NCBI GenBank assembly: GCA_031285565.1
Contig: JAITVY010000063.1
Location: forward strand, 51,845-115,844
Reading direction: 5' to 3'
Length of the DNA stretch: 64,000 nucleotides
Source of the DNA: Tannerella sp.
GTDB taxonomy: Bacteria > Bacteroidota > Bacteroidia > Bacteroidales > Tannerellaceae
In this document: in pieces, positions 41,501-49,950 of the stretch
Layout: each line of letters opens with the position of its first letter
How positions within the stretch are numbered: the stretch's first letter is position 1
The notes under the pieces: model-generated
Told to the model about the DNA's origin: nothing
What the model saw: only the letters and a program-made list of their open reading frames with translations
Databases searched by the model: none
Translations under genes and position numbers: made by a program

Positions 41501-41805
41501 TGTTGTTCTACTCCGGGCCAGGGACCGCCAAACTGTCCATGAAATAGCTGGATACCCGAAATACCGGCTCCGGCAATAGCTTCCAGATCGGCCGTAATAC
41601 CATCAGCAGCTACATTTCCACCAATATAGTGGAACCAGGTTTGTGGGGCATATACTTTAGGCGGTTGCCTGAATGCTTCGGTATCATACGTCCCGAAAGG
41701 GCGATTCAGTTCCTCTGCCGGAGGGACTACCGGAACTTGTGCTTTACCTGGTAAGATATATGTGAAAATACATGCAATGGATATGAATATGTGTCGATTT
41801 CTCAT
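38545..41805 (-). CDS. GH106-like alpha-L-rhamnosidase, secreted
   Basis: 1,086 residues from the ATG at 41805, which starts a signal peptide (MRNRHIFISIACIFTYILPG). The N-terminal barrel carries the GH106 signature WFHYIGGNVAADGITADLEAIAGAGISGIQLF and CPGWAMSGGPWIEPSNAM; later blocks include ITYETAAGDIFPVDILEYYKHADVPMCEFW and HMIFHTYTHNPRTDFLPPGTSFGSN in the catalytic region (about 520-640). The C-terminus is a galactose-binding-like sandwich (ATYSTTFKIKDIKPG, LNGQKLQTLWTPPYRLDLT). GH106 enzymes remove L-rhamnose with inversion, using two Glu residues and calcium; I did not pinpoint them. With the GH78 gene nearby, this points to a rhamnose-rich substrate. Confidence 0.88.
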   Translation of the reverse strand: MRNRHIFISIACIFTYILPGKAQVPVVPPAEELNRPFGTYDTEAFRQPPKVYAPQTWFHYIGGNVAADGITADLEAIAGAGISGIQLFHGQFGGPWPGVEQQIACLSPLWDDAVKYMAEECRRLGLRFTMQNCPGWAMSGGPWIEPSNAMRHLAWSRTDVEGAKTINAVLPVPEPNTEEWRDYRDITVLAFPTPLGDTGEPLKPASVTGNWDIKWENCLFETFEEPIKLTPTTANNPHWVEFTFPEEEVVRTIEFPSINSMNHGWCYVPGVNVTVKAFLPDGKTETVLHADLPQSSWQDESPISFACPEVPGVKKYRIEIVNLHDIDIKSLRLFSAARKNSWESEAGWTLRSIEHTGDHSRQSPAAFIQADRILDISAMMDKQGNLTWQVPAGNWTILRIGHVNTGMRNAPAPPEGTGWECDKLSESGPDAHFAGYIGRISNGPLNGGLLNGMLLDSWECKTQTWTNNMEDEFQRVADYPLRKWLPAVFGYVVNDPETTTRFLLDWRTTLGDLFANKFYGRMAKLAKDNGLSITYETAAGDIFPVDILEYYKHADVPMCEFWHPFMDGFVGSLNFKPIKPTASAARMYGKPRVAAEAFTSFNLTWDEHLDMLKEVANINSIEGVSHMIFHTYTHNPRTDFLPPGTSFGSNIGTPFLRGQTWWKHMPEFTTYLSRCTYLLERGKPVSDVLWYLGDEINHKPDQNAPFPEGFKYDYCNPDVLLNRLSIKDGEFITPEGISYRVLWIPDALRMLPETLEKIYSLISEGGIVIGNAPEGLATLTGGDDSQKRFDTAVGNIWGGKNGQGLRKVGKGTVISGMTLEEALSELNMAPDVKGGDALWVHRNIQGADWYFVCAPKGGGFNGTLDFRCEGNVELWDPVTGNVLPIENKKNGIYTSVILDLPQAGSCFLVFKPGDSKETIKKNKTVLASVQLTNPWTISFPDGWGAPASLKLNELKAWKDLDVSPEAKAFSGTATYSTTFKIKDIKPGMNFSLDLGEVDMIAVVSLNGQKLQTLWTPPYRLDLTNAIKKGKNELTIEVTGTWFNRLVYDAGQPEADRKTWTISGPSKEEELRNSGLLGPVVLTSGQE

Positions 41806-41828
41806 CTGTTTATTTATTATTAGTCCAT

Positions 41829-41856
41829 AAAGTTCAATGTTCAAAGTTCAATGTTT
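41829..41856. repeat. 14-base tandem repeat in a repeat-rich gap
   Basis: AAAGTTCAATGTTC and AAAGTTCAATGTTT are adjacent. They sit in the 276-base gap between the GH106 and beta-helix genes, which also holds CTACTAACTACCAACTACTTGCTAC-like low-complexity words related to the dispersed intergenic repeats elsewhere in the window. No gene is present in this gap. Confidence 0.7.
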
Positions 41857-42081
41857 AATGTTTAGACGTTTATGCGTTTAAACAAATTAACGAATACACG
41901 AATCAACGATTAATTCTACTAACTACCAACTACTTGCTACTATCTACTTTTTAAAGTAACTTCTTTAACTCCTGATTGGCATTATTCGTTTATTAAAGTA
42001 GAATTAATCCCTGAAAGTTAGTTCCTGCTTTTTATAGGCCACCCGGCAAAATAGCACCCGGATCATTTATTAAAAGTGGAG

Positions 42082-45000
42082 TCATTGCACAGCTATTCTA
42101 GTTACAGTTCCATCACTTATAACGATCGGGTAGATCCCATGTTCCAGCGTTATGGAAGTGATTCCTTCCTGCAAGACTATCTGTTTCAATAATTGTCCTG
42201 AAATGGTGTAGATAGCTGCAGTACCGGTATGTTCCGAACGGAAATATACATTGTCCCGGTATGACCAAACTGCAGTTTTCCCGGTAATGCTACCGGTTGC
42301 CGATGCGGATTGCAGGTATTCGTAAGCTCCCAGATCAATGTTTTTTTCTGAAAGCCGGGGATTTCCTGCCGGATCCTTTTCTCCGTCAAAACTGTCGATG
42401 CCCCTCGTATCCAGATATGTCCGGTTATTTCCGGCATCAATGGTAGGTGAACCTTGTTGCAGGCTGAAATCGCCATTGGAGGCATCGGTGAACAGCAGGT
42501 TGCTGGCAATTGAGGTCCCGTTTAAATTACCTTCACCGGGAGGATTGATACCTTGTATCAGGCTGAATGAGTATGCCGGGGTAGATTCATTGTTGTAAAT
42601 GTTACGGTTTTCATTATTCCAGATAATTGAATTGCAGAACCGGGGAGAAGATGCTACATTATACATTCCGCCTCCTTCGCCATCTGTGTTTTCTGAGTTA
42701 CCGTTGTTTCCGGCAGAAGCTTTGGCTCCGATCAGGCTCATATCGATCCGTTCGATACCAAACTGGTTACAACTTGCCTGCGACAACTGGAAGCTTTTGC
42801 CCTGATAGTTGGCAAAGCCGGGATCGGATTCGATCCATTGGCTATTCTCGAGCCTGCCGTATTTCGGATCTGTTTTATCCGGAACATGGAACCTGTATTC
42901 ATCCGGGAGCGCGGGCACTTTCATGCTTACGACCAGGTTGTTATAAAACTGATCCATCGGCTGGAACAGGTCTTCCTTTTCGTTCGCCATATAATTAAAA
43001 TATTGATACAGATCCGGATACTTGACTTTCCAGACTTCGTCCTTGTATATTCCCCGGGAATAAAACCACCAGCTGGGCTGTCCGTCGGCAGTACCCGAAA
43101 GCATGTCGGTCGGGGTTTTGTTTTCGTAACATTCCCGGAACCACCAGCCGTCGTAATGGGTGGGGGTATGGCAATCAATAAAAACATTGTTTATACATGA
43201 CGCCGGCGATATTACCCGCGGCATATACACTCCCATGGGGACATTGGAAACCACATTGTAAGAAAAATCCTGAAAAGGCAATGTGTTATCATAAGCCACA
43301 GCCGCTCTGACCGGAAATCCCCATTGGGTATAACGGTCGTCTTCGGTACTTACGTCATGAAACCAGTTGTACCGTATTTTCATGCCATCGTTGTTGCAGA
43401 TATAGTTCAGGTATATTGTACCGGTGTCTTCAGCCATATCGCTGGGAGAATCGCAAAATTCGTTGTAGATTATTTCGGTATCGATCATGTTGCCGTTGAT
43501 TGCCTGTCCCCTGCAATAGAAGAAATCATTGTTCTTGATGGTTATTCCAACTCCGTTCAATACCAGACCCGAGTTGTATGTAGAGCCCAGCAAGCCCGAA
43601 TGCCTGATCGTGTTGTTTTCAAATAACATGTTGCCTCTCTCCCGGTTTGCCGCATTTCCGGAAAATATAATGCAGGCTGCAAATCCGGTATTCAGGAAGT
43701 CGGAACCGGTAACCTGATGGTTAAAGCCATTGTCGGAAGCCGGAAAATCGTTCAGGTACGTATTGAACCTGCCTGCTATCTGGTATTCGGAAGCAATATC
43801 GCGGGTGGCAACTGCTGTTTCTCCCAGGCGGATACCACATACGCCGAAATTTTTGAATGTACAGTTTTCAACTTTGCAGTTACTTCCACCTTTTATCCAC
43901 AAGCAGGAGCCTTTTGTCAGTTCGAAGGTCAAACCCGAGAAAGTTACATAGGATGCATCGATGGATTTTATCATATAGTTTGCTTCTGATTTTGAAACCT
44001 TGACGGTTGACTGGTCCAGGCTTTTCGCCGGATAAAGGTACAGGATACCGGTGTGCTTATCTATGTAATATTCGCCGGGTGCATCCAGTTCTTCCAGTAC
44101 ATTTTCAAAAGCATACCGCATGTTTTCGTCTATACCATGGTGAAGCGGATATTTCAGGGTGATTATCATGTCCTGCGGATCAATTTTTTCAGCGATCACT
44201 TTGTTATGAAGAAATTGATAGCCAAGCATTCCGAATATAACAATATCGTCATAGCTTTTCCAGTTCTTTATCCTTGTTTCATCTGTCCGGAATATCATGG
44301 CATCGTTGTTGTTTTCTCCCCGTCCGCTCAACACTTCCGGTATCGACAGGTAGACATCGTAAGGATTATCTGCAAATTGTCCTGCTTTTTTATTGGGATA
44401 CCTTGCCAGGTGCATTGCATCATCGTCAATATAAACCTGCATCCGTTTGGTTAGATACTGTATCTCGTGTGTGCCGGGATCCTCAAATTCCTGCAGGTTG
44501 CCTTTTGCCCAGAAATCCTTGCTGTAATCGAGGTCGTTGGAGGTGAATCCGTTTTCAAACAGATTGTAACACAATACTTTTGATTTGGCATTACCTGATA
44601 GTCTGGACAGTACCGAAGCGTCTGTAATGTTTTTAAAGTCGCTTCCTTTGATATAACTACCCCCGTTGAAAACAGGTTTTTCCCCCGGATATGCTTTATA
44701 TACGATGGGGCTGTTTTCCGTACCGGAATCTTCTTTACTGAGTTCCGTTACGGTTGTTGTCTGGTAAGTTCCTTCCCGGAAATAAACGGTTATTCCTCCG
44801 GCCGGCAGTCCGGATGTTGATTTTAAGTTCCGGATCTTATTCCTTGCACCAGCAAGAGTGGCTAACGGGGATTCTTTGGCTCCGGTATTTTGGTCGTTGC
44901 CATTGGGCGCGACGAAGATAGCGGTTCCGGTAGCCGATACTGTTTTGTTTCCGGCAATGGTCACATTGGTCAGGATGGGATTGGAATGATGGTTGCAGAT

Positions 45001-45690
45001 CCCTCCACCGGCATTAGCAGTGTTGCCGGTCAAGGCAATATTGGTCAGGGTGGGAGAGGCTTCGGAGTTGAAAATACCACCTCCATTGACAGCCTCGTTG
45101 CCGGTAATGACCAGGTTATGGAATCCGGGTGAGGCATTGCACACGGCAATACCGCCTCCTGAATTGCGTTCGATAGGGTAGTTATTGACCTGTATGCTGC
45201 CACTGCCGTTGGCGATTCCTCCGGTTATGGTAAAACCGTCGAGGAGGGTGTTGCCCGCACCGACGCAGATTACAACATGGTAAACATTACCACTGGAGGT
45301 ATTACCGCTGAGGATAGTGGGATGGGTTGCCGGGTTGCGGTCGGACCATCCCGGGTTGCCGGATGCCGGAAATCCTCCGAATATCCTGACTTCGGGAGTC
45401 AGAAGAAAAGCATTGTCACGGGGATCGGAGCTGTTGGCAGGGTTGTACATGGGTTTGTAGGTTCCTGCCGCCACCCAAATGGAGTCGCCCGGAGCAGATG
45501 CATTGATCAGGTTCTGAAGGTTGCCGGATGCATTGGACCAGGAAGTGCCGATGCCGGTACCAGACGGTTTGAGATAACGGATGGTGGCAGAGCAGGGTGT
45601 GAGCGGTGCAAGGGCAAGGAGTACTATAAGAGCATTAAAGATTGTAAAGACCTTAAGGACTCTAAACAGGGGATATGATGGATGTTCCAT
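42082..45690 (-). CDS. Large secreted protein: beta-helix with an inserted second beta-helix enzyme domain
   Basis: 1,202 residues with an N-terminal signal (IFNALIVLLALAPLTPCSA). Residues about 35-255 form a beta-helix with repeats such as GGGIFNSEASPTLTNIALTG and GGGICNHHSNPILTNVTIAG. At about 257 the pattern is broken by AIFVAPNGNDQNTGAKESPLATLAGARNKIR, the usual opening of a separate right-handed beta-helix enzyme (GH120/GH141-like), which runs to about residue 1,000 and contains YYIDKHTGILYLYP, LWIKGGSNCKVENCTFKNFG and NNTIRHSGLLG. The first helix then resumes at GGGMYNVASSPRFCNSIIWN and ends in a choice-of-anchor Q motif (GNPRLSEKNIDLGAYEY). The last 60 residues (AIYTISGQLLKQIVLQ) resemble a C-terminal sorting domain. 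Enzyme specificity is unknown. Confidence 0.8.
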   Translation of the reverse strand: MEHPSYPLFRVLKVFTIFNALIVLLALAPLTPCSATIRYLKPSGTGIGTSWSNASGNLQNLINASAPGDSIWVAAGTYKPMYNPANSSDPRDNAFLLTPEVRIFGGFPASGNPGWSDRNPATHPTILSGNTSSGNVYHVVICVGAGNTLLDGFTITGGIANGSGSIQVNNYPIERNSGGGIAVCNASPGFHNLVITGNEAVNGGGIFNSEASPTLTNIALTGNTANAGGGICNHHSNPILTNVTIAGNKTVSATGTAIFVAPNGNDQNTGAKESPLATLAGARNKIRNLKSTSGLPAGGITVYFREGTYQTTTVTELSKEDSGTENSPIVYKAYPGEKPVFNGGSYIKGSDFKNITDASVLSRLSGNAKSKVLCYNLFENGFTSNDLDYSKDFWAKGNLQEFEDPGTHEIQYLTKRMQVYIDDDAMHLARYPNKKAGQFADNPYDVYLSIPEVLSGRGENNNDAMIFRTDETRIKNWKSYDDIVIFGMLGYQFLHNKVIAEKIDPQDMIITLKYPLHHGIDENMRYAFENVLEELDAPGEYYIDKHTGILYLYPAKSLDQSTVKVSKSEANYMIKSIDASYVTFSGLTFELTKGSCLWIKGGSNCKVENCTFKNFGVCGIRLGETAVATRDIASEYQIAGRFNTYLNDFPASDNGFNHQVTGSDFLNTGFAACIIFSGNAANRERGNMLFENNTIRHSGLLGSTYNSGLVLNGVGITIKNNDFFYCRGQAINGNMIDTEIIYNEFCDSPSDMAEDTGTIYLNYICNNDGMKIRYNWFHDVSTEDDRYTQWGFPVRAAVAYDNTLPFQDFSYNVVSNVPMGVYMPRVISPASCINNVFIDCHTPTHYDGWWFRECYENKTPTDMLSGTADGQPSWWFYSRGIYKDEVWKVKYPDLYQYFNYMANEKEDLFQPMDQFYNNLVVSMKVPALPDEYRFHVPDKTDPKYGRLENSQWIESDPGFANYQGKSFQLSQASCNQFGIERIDMSLIGAKASAGNNGNSENTDGEGGGMYNVASSPRFCNSIIWNNENRNIYNNESTPAYSFSLIQGINPPGEGNLNGTSIASNLLFTDASNGDFSLQQGSPTIDAGNNRTYLDTRGIDSFDGEKDPAGNPRLSEKNIDLGAYEYLQSASATGSITGKTAVWSYRDNVYFRSEHTGTAAIYTISGQLLKQIVLQEGITSITLEHGIYPIVISDGTVTRIAVQ

Positions 45691-45730
45691 GGAAGTGTGA
45701 TTTATGATCCAACAGTAAATTAATTATTGC

Positions 45731-45738
45731 AAATATAC
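45731..45738 (-). promoter_or_regulatory. Candidate -7 box (TATATTTG) of the beta-helix gene
   Basis: On the minus strand TATATTTG sits 41 bases before the coding start, in ATTGTATATTTGCAATAATTAA. It matches TAnnTTTG. No clear -33 TTTG is present. Confidence 0.5.
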
Positions 45739-45897
45739 AATAAAAAGATTCAGGAGTCTCTTTTTGTAAATAATAAAGTTATTTCTACTTCAACAGATTA
45801 GACACAGGTTTGAAAAATGTACAAAACCTTGTTTTATTTGACTAAAAAAAGGAAATCCCAAAGGCTTTTATTAGTTAGAATAAATAACATGTCAATG

Positions 45898-47004
45898 TTA
45901 GTTTTTGAACGGAGGCGCTAATTTTTGTCGTGGCGTTCCTCCACCTCCGATTGTGGCTTCTGTGTTGTTGATAACAATGTGCATTTTCGAAAAAATCTTT
46001 CTCAGGTCTTCTCGCCAGTCGTCATTGCTATTTGTACCGGTAGTCTCGAAAGCAAACCCCCAGTTTTTCTTAAATTCATCAATGAAACGTCCGTCAGGAC
46101 TCCATTCCGTTATAATTGCAAAAACATCCCAGGCAGTGTTATCAACAATGTAAGCGCCGTAATCCTGAAAAGCAACTGCCAATATCCGGGCGGGTTCTGT
46201 TTTAAGCTCTAATGATGCAATATCTAACGAGGCAGGCAAGGCCAATAGGGCGCCCATCCGGCATTCTTTATTGGGGGGCGTTTTACGTATTGTGCCGTAG
46301 AGACCTGCCGCACTGCTGTCTGCACCCCCGGCCGGCCAGCGATAACCTTTGGTTACCTGGTCATAATACAGGTTTTTGTTGGCATAGACATTCACTTTAA
46401 GTACATGTCGTATCGGGCCCGAAGTTGGCGTTAATTCGTGGTTTCGCAGGGCGCCGCCGATGGCCGACATGCGGGAGCCACCATGCGCTCCGGTTATCCC
46501 TTCTCCGTAGATATTGACATCCTTGCACAGTACTTTGGACGTAGCAATATCTCCGTTTTGACAATGAGCGAACGGTTGTGTTTGTTTGATGGTTTCGCCA
46601 TCGGGCATCAGAGTTGCCAGCCCCGAATTGGGTGTCGTTCCGATCCATGTGTCGGAACTGATAATCCAATCGTGTGGAAACGGCGCTTCAAACAGCAGCG
46701 TACCATTATGTTCGCAACGATCTTTATTTTTGTTCCATCCTGCTTCGCTATAATAGACTTTGGTGAGCGGAGCATTCGGTTTCATGACGATATAATCTTC
46801 GTCGACAGTCATACGCAACTTGTCTGTATCTTCGAACAGGGCAGGCACATATTCGGCATCAGAGCCGATAGGCATATTCCAGATCGATGTTTGGGAGAAA
46901 GGCCAAAGGTATGGATCGCGAAATTCGTCTTTTTCTTCTATATCATTTTCTTTACATGAGATAAATAATGAGAATAGGGTCAGGATTCCGATAATTTTTT
47001 TCAT
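45898..47004 (-). CDS. Conserved secreted lipoprotein of unknown function
   Basis: 368 residues, lipobox in MKKIIGILTLFSLFISC (Cys17). I do not recognise a named domain. Strong-looking conserved blocks are DPYLWPFSQTSIWNMPIGSD near the N-terminus, GWNKNKDRCEHNGTLLFEAP, GITGAHGGSRMSAIGGALRN at mid-protein, SGPIRHVLKVNVYANKNLYY, GYRWPAGGADSSAAGLYG and MGALLALP. The order resembles a widespread family of uncharacterised secreted bacterial proteins, also in actinobacteria, possibly carbohydrate-active. The His-Gly-Gly-Ser block and the acidic DNTAWDVF could belong to an active site. It is six bases downstream of the TIM-barrel gene and probably co-transcribed with it. Confidence 0.6.
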   Translation of the reverse strand: MKKIIGILTLFSLFISCKENDIEEKDEFRDPYLWPFSQTSIWNMPIGSDAEYVPALFEDTDKLRMTVDEDYIVMKPNAPLTKVYYSEAGWNKNKDRCEHNGTLLFEAPFPHDWIISSDTWIGTTPNSGLATLMPDGETIKQTQPFAHCQNGDIATSKVLCKDVNIYGEGITGAHGGSRMSAIGGALRNHELTPTSGPIRHVLKVNVYANKNLYYDQVTKGYRWPAGGADSSAAGLYGTIRKTPPNKECRMGALLALPASLDIASLELKTEPARILAVAFQDYGAYIVDNTAWDVFAIITEWSPDGRFIDEFKKNWGFAFETTGTNSNDDWREDLRKIFSKMHIVINNTEATIGGGGTPRQKLAPPFKN

Positions 47005-47010
47005 AATTAA

Positions 47011-47907
47011 TCACCATTTAACGAAAGCTGCTTTTGCCAGATAGTCGTAACACATTTTCAGCGATTCAAGAGGTGTGTAGTTATATTCTTCCTGCTCTAC
47101 ATAATAATCTTCTACACCGGCATGCTGAAAAAGATTAAAGACTTCTTCAAGCGCAACATCACCATGTCCGAATTCGGTAGCTACTTTGGTTTTCACATTG
47201 GTATCCCGGATATGCAAATTCCCGAAACGACCGGGATAGAGTTTGAGATAGGCGCGATAGTCTGCCATTTCATTGGCCACGTGACCGATATCCATTTGAA
47301 ATGTAACCAGTGAAGGATCAGTCAATTCAATGTATTTCTGGTAGGGTATCTGGTCTTCGATGGCCCTGAATTCTTCGCGGTGATTATGATAGGCAAATTT
47401 TAAATCGAATGTTTTCGCCAGTTCTCCGACCTTATTAAATATTCCGGCTAATTTTTCAACCTGACTCAGTTGTGTATATCCCCCTCCGGGATATCCTGCC
47501 TGTACAATCCACTTGCTGCCTGCTTCGCGTGTGTCTTCCATATTCCGTTTCACGGCATCCCATGCTTCCGGTGTATCGTTCTGGTATATGCCGAATCCGG
47601 TATGCGAACTGGTCATTTTCATGCCTAGATCATTTAATTGCCGGCTGAATTCTTTTGGCGTTTTTCCAAAGAATTTACCTTCACTATAGCCGTATGTCTC
47701 AATGAAACTATATCCGATCTTAGCCACAGCTTCGAGGGTTGCATCGGCATTTTTAGCCATATCGTCGCGCAAGCTATAAAGTTGAATGCCTATTTTCTTT
47801 TTGGATGTTACTGCATTCGAAGATGATGCGAATAACATACTACCCGGTGTTACTGTAGATGCTACCGTTGCCAGTGTGGTTGTCTTTAAAAAATTACGTC
47901 TGTTCAT
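47011..47907 (-). CDS. Sugar phosphate isomerase/epimerase-family TIM barrel, exported
   Basis: 298 residues. It opens with a twin-arginine-like signal, MNRRNFLKTTTLATVASTV, then the xylose-isomerase-like TIM barrel: KKIGIQLYSLRDDMAKNADATLEAVAKIGYSFIETYGYSEG, MKMTSSHTGFG, DLKFAYHNHREEFRAIED, VTFQMDIGHVANEMADYRAYL, GRFGNLHIRD and YYVEQEEY. The metal-ligand residues (Glu in IETYG, His and Glu in HNHREE, Asp/His in DIGHV, Glu in EQEEY) appear kept. Exported members of this family in Bacteroidota are common beside PULs but few have assigned reactions. Operon with the lipoprotein gene downstream and the SusD-like gene 37 bases upstream. Confidence 0.85.
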   Translation of the reverse strand: MNRRNFLKTTTLATVASTVTPGSMLFASSSNAVTSKKKIGIQLYSLRDDMAKNADATLEAVAKIGYSFIETYGYSEGKFFGKTPKEFSRQLNDLGMKMTSSHTGFGIYQNDTPEAWDAVKRNMEDTREAGSKWIVQAGYPGGGYTQLSQVEKLAGIFNKVGELAKTFDLKFAYHNHREEFRAIEDQIPYQKYIELTDPSLVTFQMDIGHVANEMADYRAYLKLYPGRFGNLHIRDTNVKTKVATEFGHGDVALEEVFNLFQHAGVEDYYVEQEEYNYTPLESLKMCYDYLAKAAFVKW

Positions 47908-47944
47908 GGTATATATATTTGAAATAACTTTTTTACTCTATAAT

Positions 47945-49891
47945 TCAATAACCGGAATTTTGATTGATATAAGGATCTGTATCTATTACTCTTTGAGGAA
48001 TCGGTAATAAGGTCATATATTCCGGAATCTGTAAAGTGCTTTCAGCTAAGCTGAATCGCTTTAAAACAGATAACCACAGACCTTCTTTTGTTAAATCATT
48101 TTCATATTCTTCTAGCAGTGCGTTTTGGATGTCTTTTGTTGATGCGCTTTCGTTTATTAATGTTCTGCCGTTTCGTGCTTTAACCTGATTGATCAGTTGA
48201 ATAGCTTTCGAGAGGTTTCCCTGTCCCAGGTTTGCTTCTGCTGCAATTAATAATATCTCAGCATACCGGATCATGGGTGTTTCCTCTCCCTTGCGGATTA
48301 ATTGACTAAAAGCCGGACTTTCTTCTTCAGTAGCAGGGAAAGAGAAAAATGTTTCTTTATTAGATGTCCGGAAAATATCGTTATAATTAGTGCAAAGCTG
48401 GTATTTATTGCTTTCGATGATTTTTGATGTATGTGATAATGCTTCAGAGAAACGGTTCTGCCGTATGCAGGCTCTGGCTAATAATGCTTCAACCAGATAT
48501 TTCGAACAGATTACTCCATCTCCCTCTTCCGGTAAATGTTTTTCTGCCTCTGATAGTTCGCCAATAATAAATGCATATACATCTTCCTTTGGTGCTCTGT
48601 AATAATTTATTGCGTCGATATTAGGAGCCATTACAATAAGTGGTACGCCTCCCCATAAATCCACCATGTTCAGATAGCAATAGGCGCGATACACCATACC
48701 CGCATATTTGTATTTCAGGAATTCTTCTTTTTTCTCTCCCTTTTCAATCACTATGTTGATTTGGGTTATGGCTCTATAATATGCCGTCCACAGATCATTA
48801 GCCATGGAGTTTGTTGAATAGATTTGATGATTATAGATCTCGCGTAAGCTGAAATCTGCAAGATTATCATTGATGCTATGCGTAAATAATGCGTCAAAAA
48901 GATAAGATTGTTTTGCGGCTCTTGATACAGGCTGAGACACCATAGCTGTGAGTGCAATTTTGAACTGTTCTTCTGTTTTGAAATACTCTTCCGGCTCCAG
49001 AATATTGTTTTCTTCATCAATTTCGTAGTCTTCATCGGCTAGTGCCCCGTCACCATCACCGTCAATGAAGTAATGGAAATTGCCAACCATAACGGTTTTG
49101 CCCAATTCGTTGTATCTGTTTTTTATGTTTTCTTTGACCTTTTTGTAATTTAATCTGTAGCTGGCCTCTTTGATTAACTCTTTAAGATTATCGTTTATTT
49201 CTCCGTCTTTCTCTAAATCGTCTCTGAAATTATTAATTAACTCTGTGAATTTGGCATCTTTTGCGCTTTCGTTTTCTACTGATTGAAGCAAAATAGATGA
49301 GATTGCAATCAGTATATTTGCTTGTTCGTTATCGTTTGTAATACTAGCTGTTTCAGGAATAATCTCCTTATCTGTGATTAAAAAGCAGGCTAATAATTCT
49401 TTTTCTGCTTGTTTTTTTGCTTCGGCAAAGCTCTTTTTCTCATTATTGATCAGATAGAGTACGCGTTTATATTCCAGGTGCGTAATCAGATTTGCATTAA
49501 TACTATTCTTGTCTTTGATATCCGCAATAGCTTCAAGGTTGATTTGTGAAGATGATTGCTGGGCTGTTATTTCATTAAAATAAAAACCGTTCACGGATAA
49601 TTTAACATAACTTGATGCAAATTCCATAGCGCTGTTAATCTCAAAAAAGCCTTCATTATTAGTTGTGGCACTAAAAGAATTGCCCGTTTGCAATAATGCA
49701 CCATCCAACTCCCATACAGATACACTTGATCCGTTGATGAACGGGCCTTTCTCAATCAAACCACTTAGTTTGGATTTTTGTACCGGAGTGACCGGAAGTG
49801 GTGACGGATCATCGTTATCATTACAACTTACAACTGTTAATAATGTAAGTGCGAATAAGAATGAAAACAGGTATAAAATATTTTTTTTCAT
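47945..49891 (-). CDS. Fusion lipoprotein: helical N-terminal domain plus SusD-like C-terminal half
   Basis: 648 residues; lipobox near MKKNILYLFSFLFALTLLTVVSC. Residues about 40-130 are a carboxypeptidase-regulatory-like sandwich (LSGLIEKGPFINGSSVSVWELDG), followed to about 270 by a helical region (NANLITHLEYKRVLYLINNEK, QAEKELLACFLI) found in other Bacteroidota lipoproteins. From about 340 the sequence turns SusD-like: NDLWTAYYRAITQINIVIEK, AGMVYRAYCYLNMVDLWGGVPL, LVEALLARACIRQNRFSEALS, MIRYAEILLIAAEANLGQGN and YMTLLPIPQRVIDTDPYINQNSGY at the end. The SusD part is shorter than usual, and no SusC gene accompanies it. It may bind a glycan at the surface without a dedicated transporter. Confidence 0.8.
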   Translation of the reverse strand: MKKNILYLFSFLFALTLLTVVSCNDNDDPSPLPVTPVQKSKLSGLIEKGPFINGSSVSVWELDGALLQTGNSFSATTNNEGFFEINSAMEFASSYVKLSVNGFYFNEITAQQSSSQINLEAIADIKDKNSINANLITHLEYKRVLYLINNEKKSFAEAKKQAEKELLACFLITDKEIIPETASITNDNEQANILIAISSILLQSVENESAKDAKFTELINNFRDDLEKDGEINDNLKELIKEASYRLNYKKVKENIKNRYNELGKTVMVGNFHYFIDGDGDGALADEDYEIDEENNILEPEEYFKTEEQFKIALTAMVSQPVSRAAKQSYLFDALFTHSINDNLADFSLREIYNHQIYSTNSMANDLWTAYYRAITQINIVIEKGEKKEEFLKYKYAGMVYRAYCYLNMVDLWGGVPLIVMAPNIDAINYYRAPKEDVYAFIIGELSEAEKHLPEEGDGVICSKYLVEALLARACIRQNRFSEALSHTSKIIESNKYQLCTNYNDIFRTSNKETFFSFPATEEESPAFSQLIRKGEETPMIRYAEILLIAAEANLGQGNLSKAIQLINQVKARNGRTLINESASTKDIQNALLEEYENDLTKEGLWLSVLKRFSLAESTLQIPEYMTLLPIPQRVIDTDPYINQNSGY

Positions 49892-49917
49892 AAAGGAAAG
49901 GATTAAGTGATCAGATG

Positions 49918-49925
49918 CAAATATA
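49918..49925 (-). promoter_or_regulatory. Candidate -7 box (TATATTTG) of the SusD-fusion gene
   Basis: TATATTTG on the minus strand, 27 bases before the coding start, matches TAnnTTTG. It follows closely the ilv terminator. No -33 TTTG is seen. Confidence 0.5.
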
Positions 49926-49950
49926 ATTACTTAAACTATAATAAATAAAA

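Noticed and set aside
46438..46959. 173-residue plus-strand frame opposite the uncharacterised lipoprotein
   Set aside because: The minus-strand frame has a signal peptide, lipobox and motif blocks; the plus-strand frame has none.
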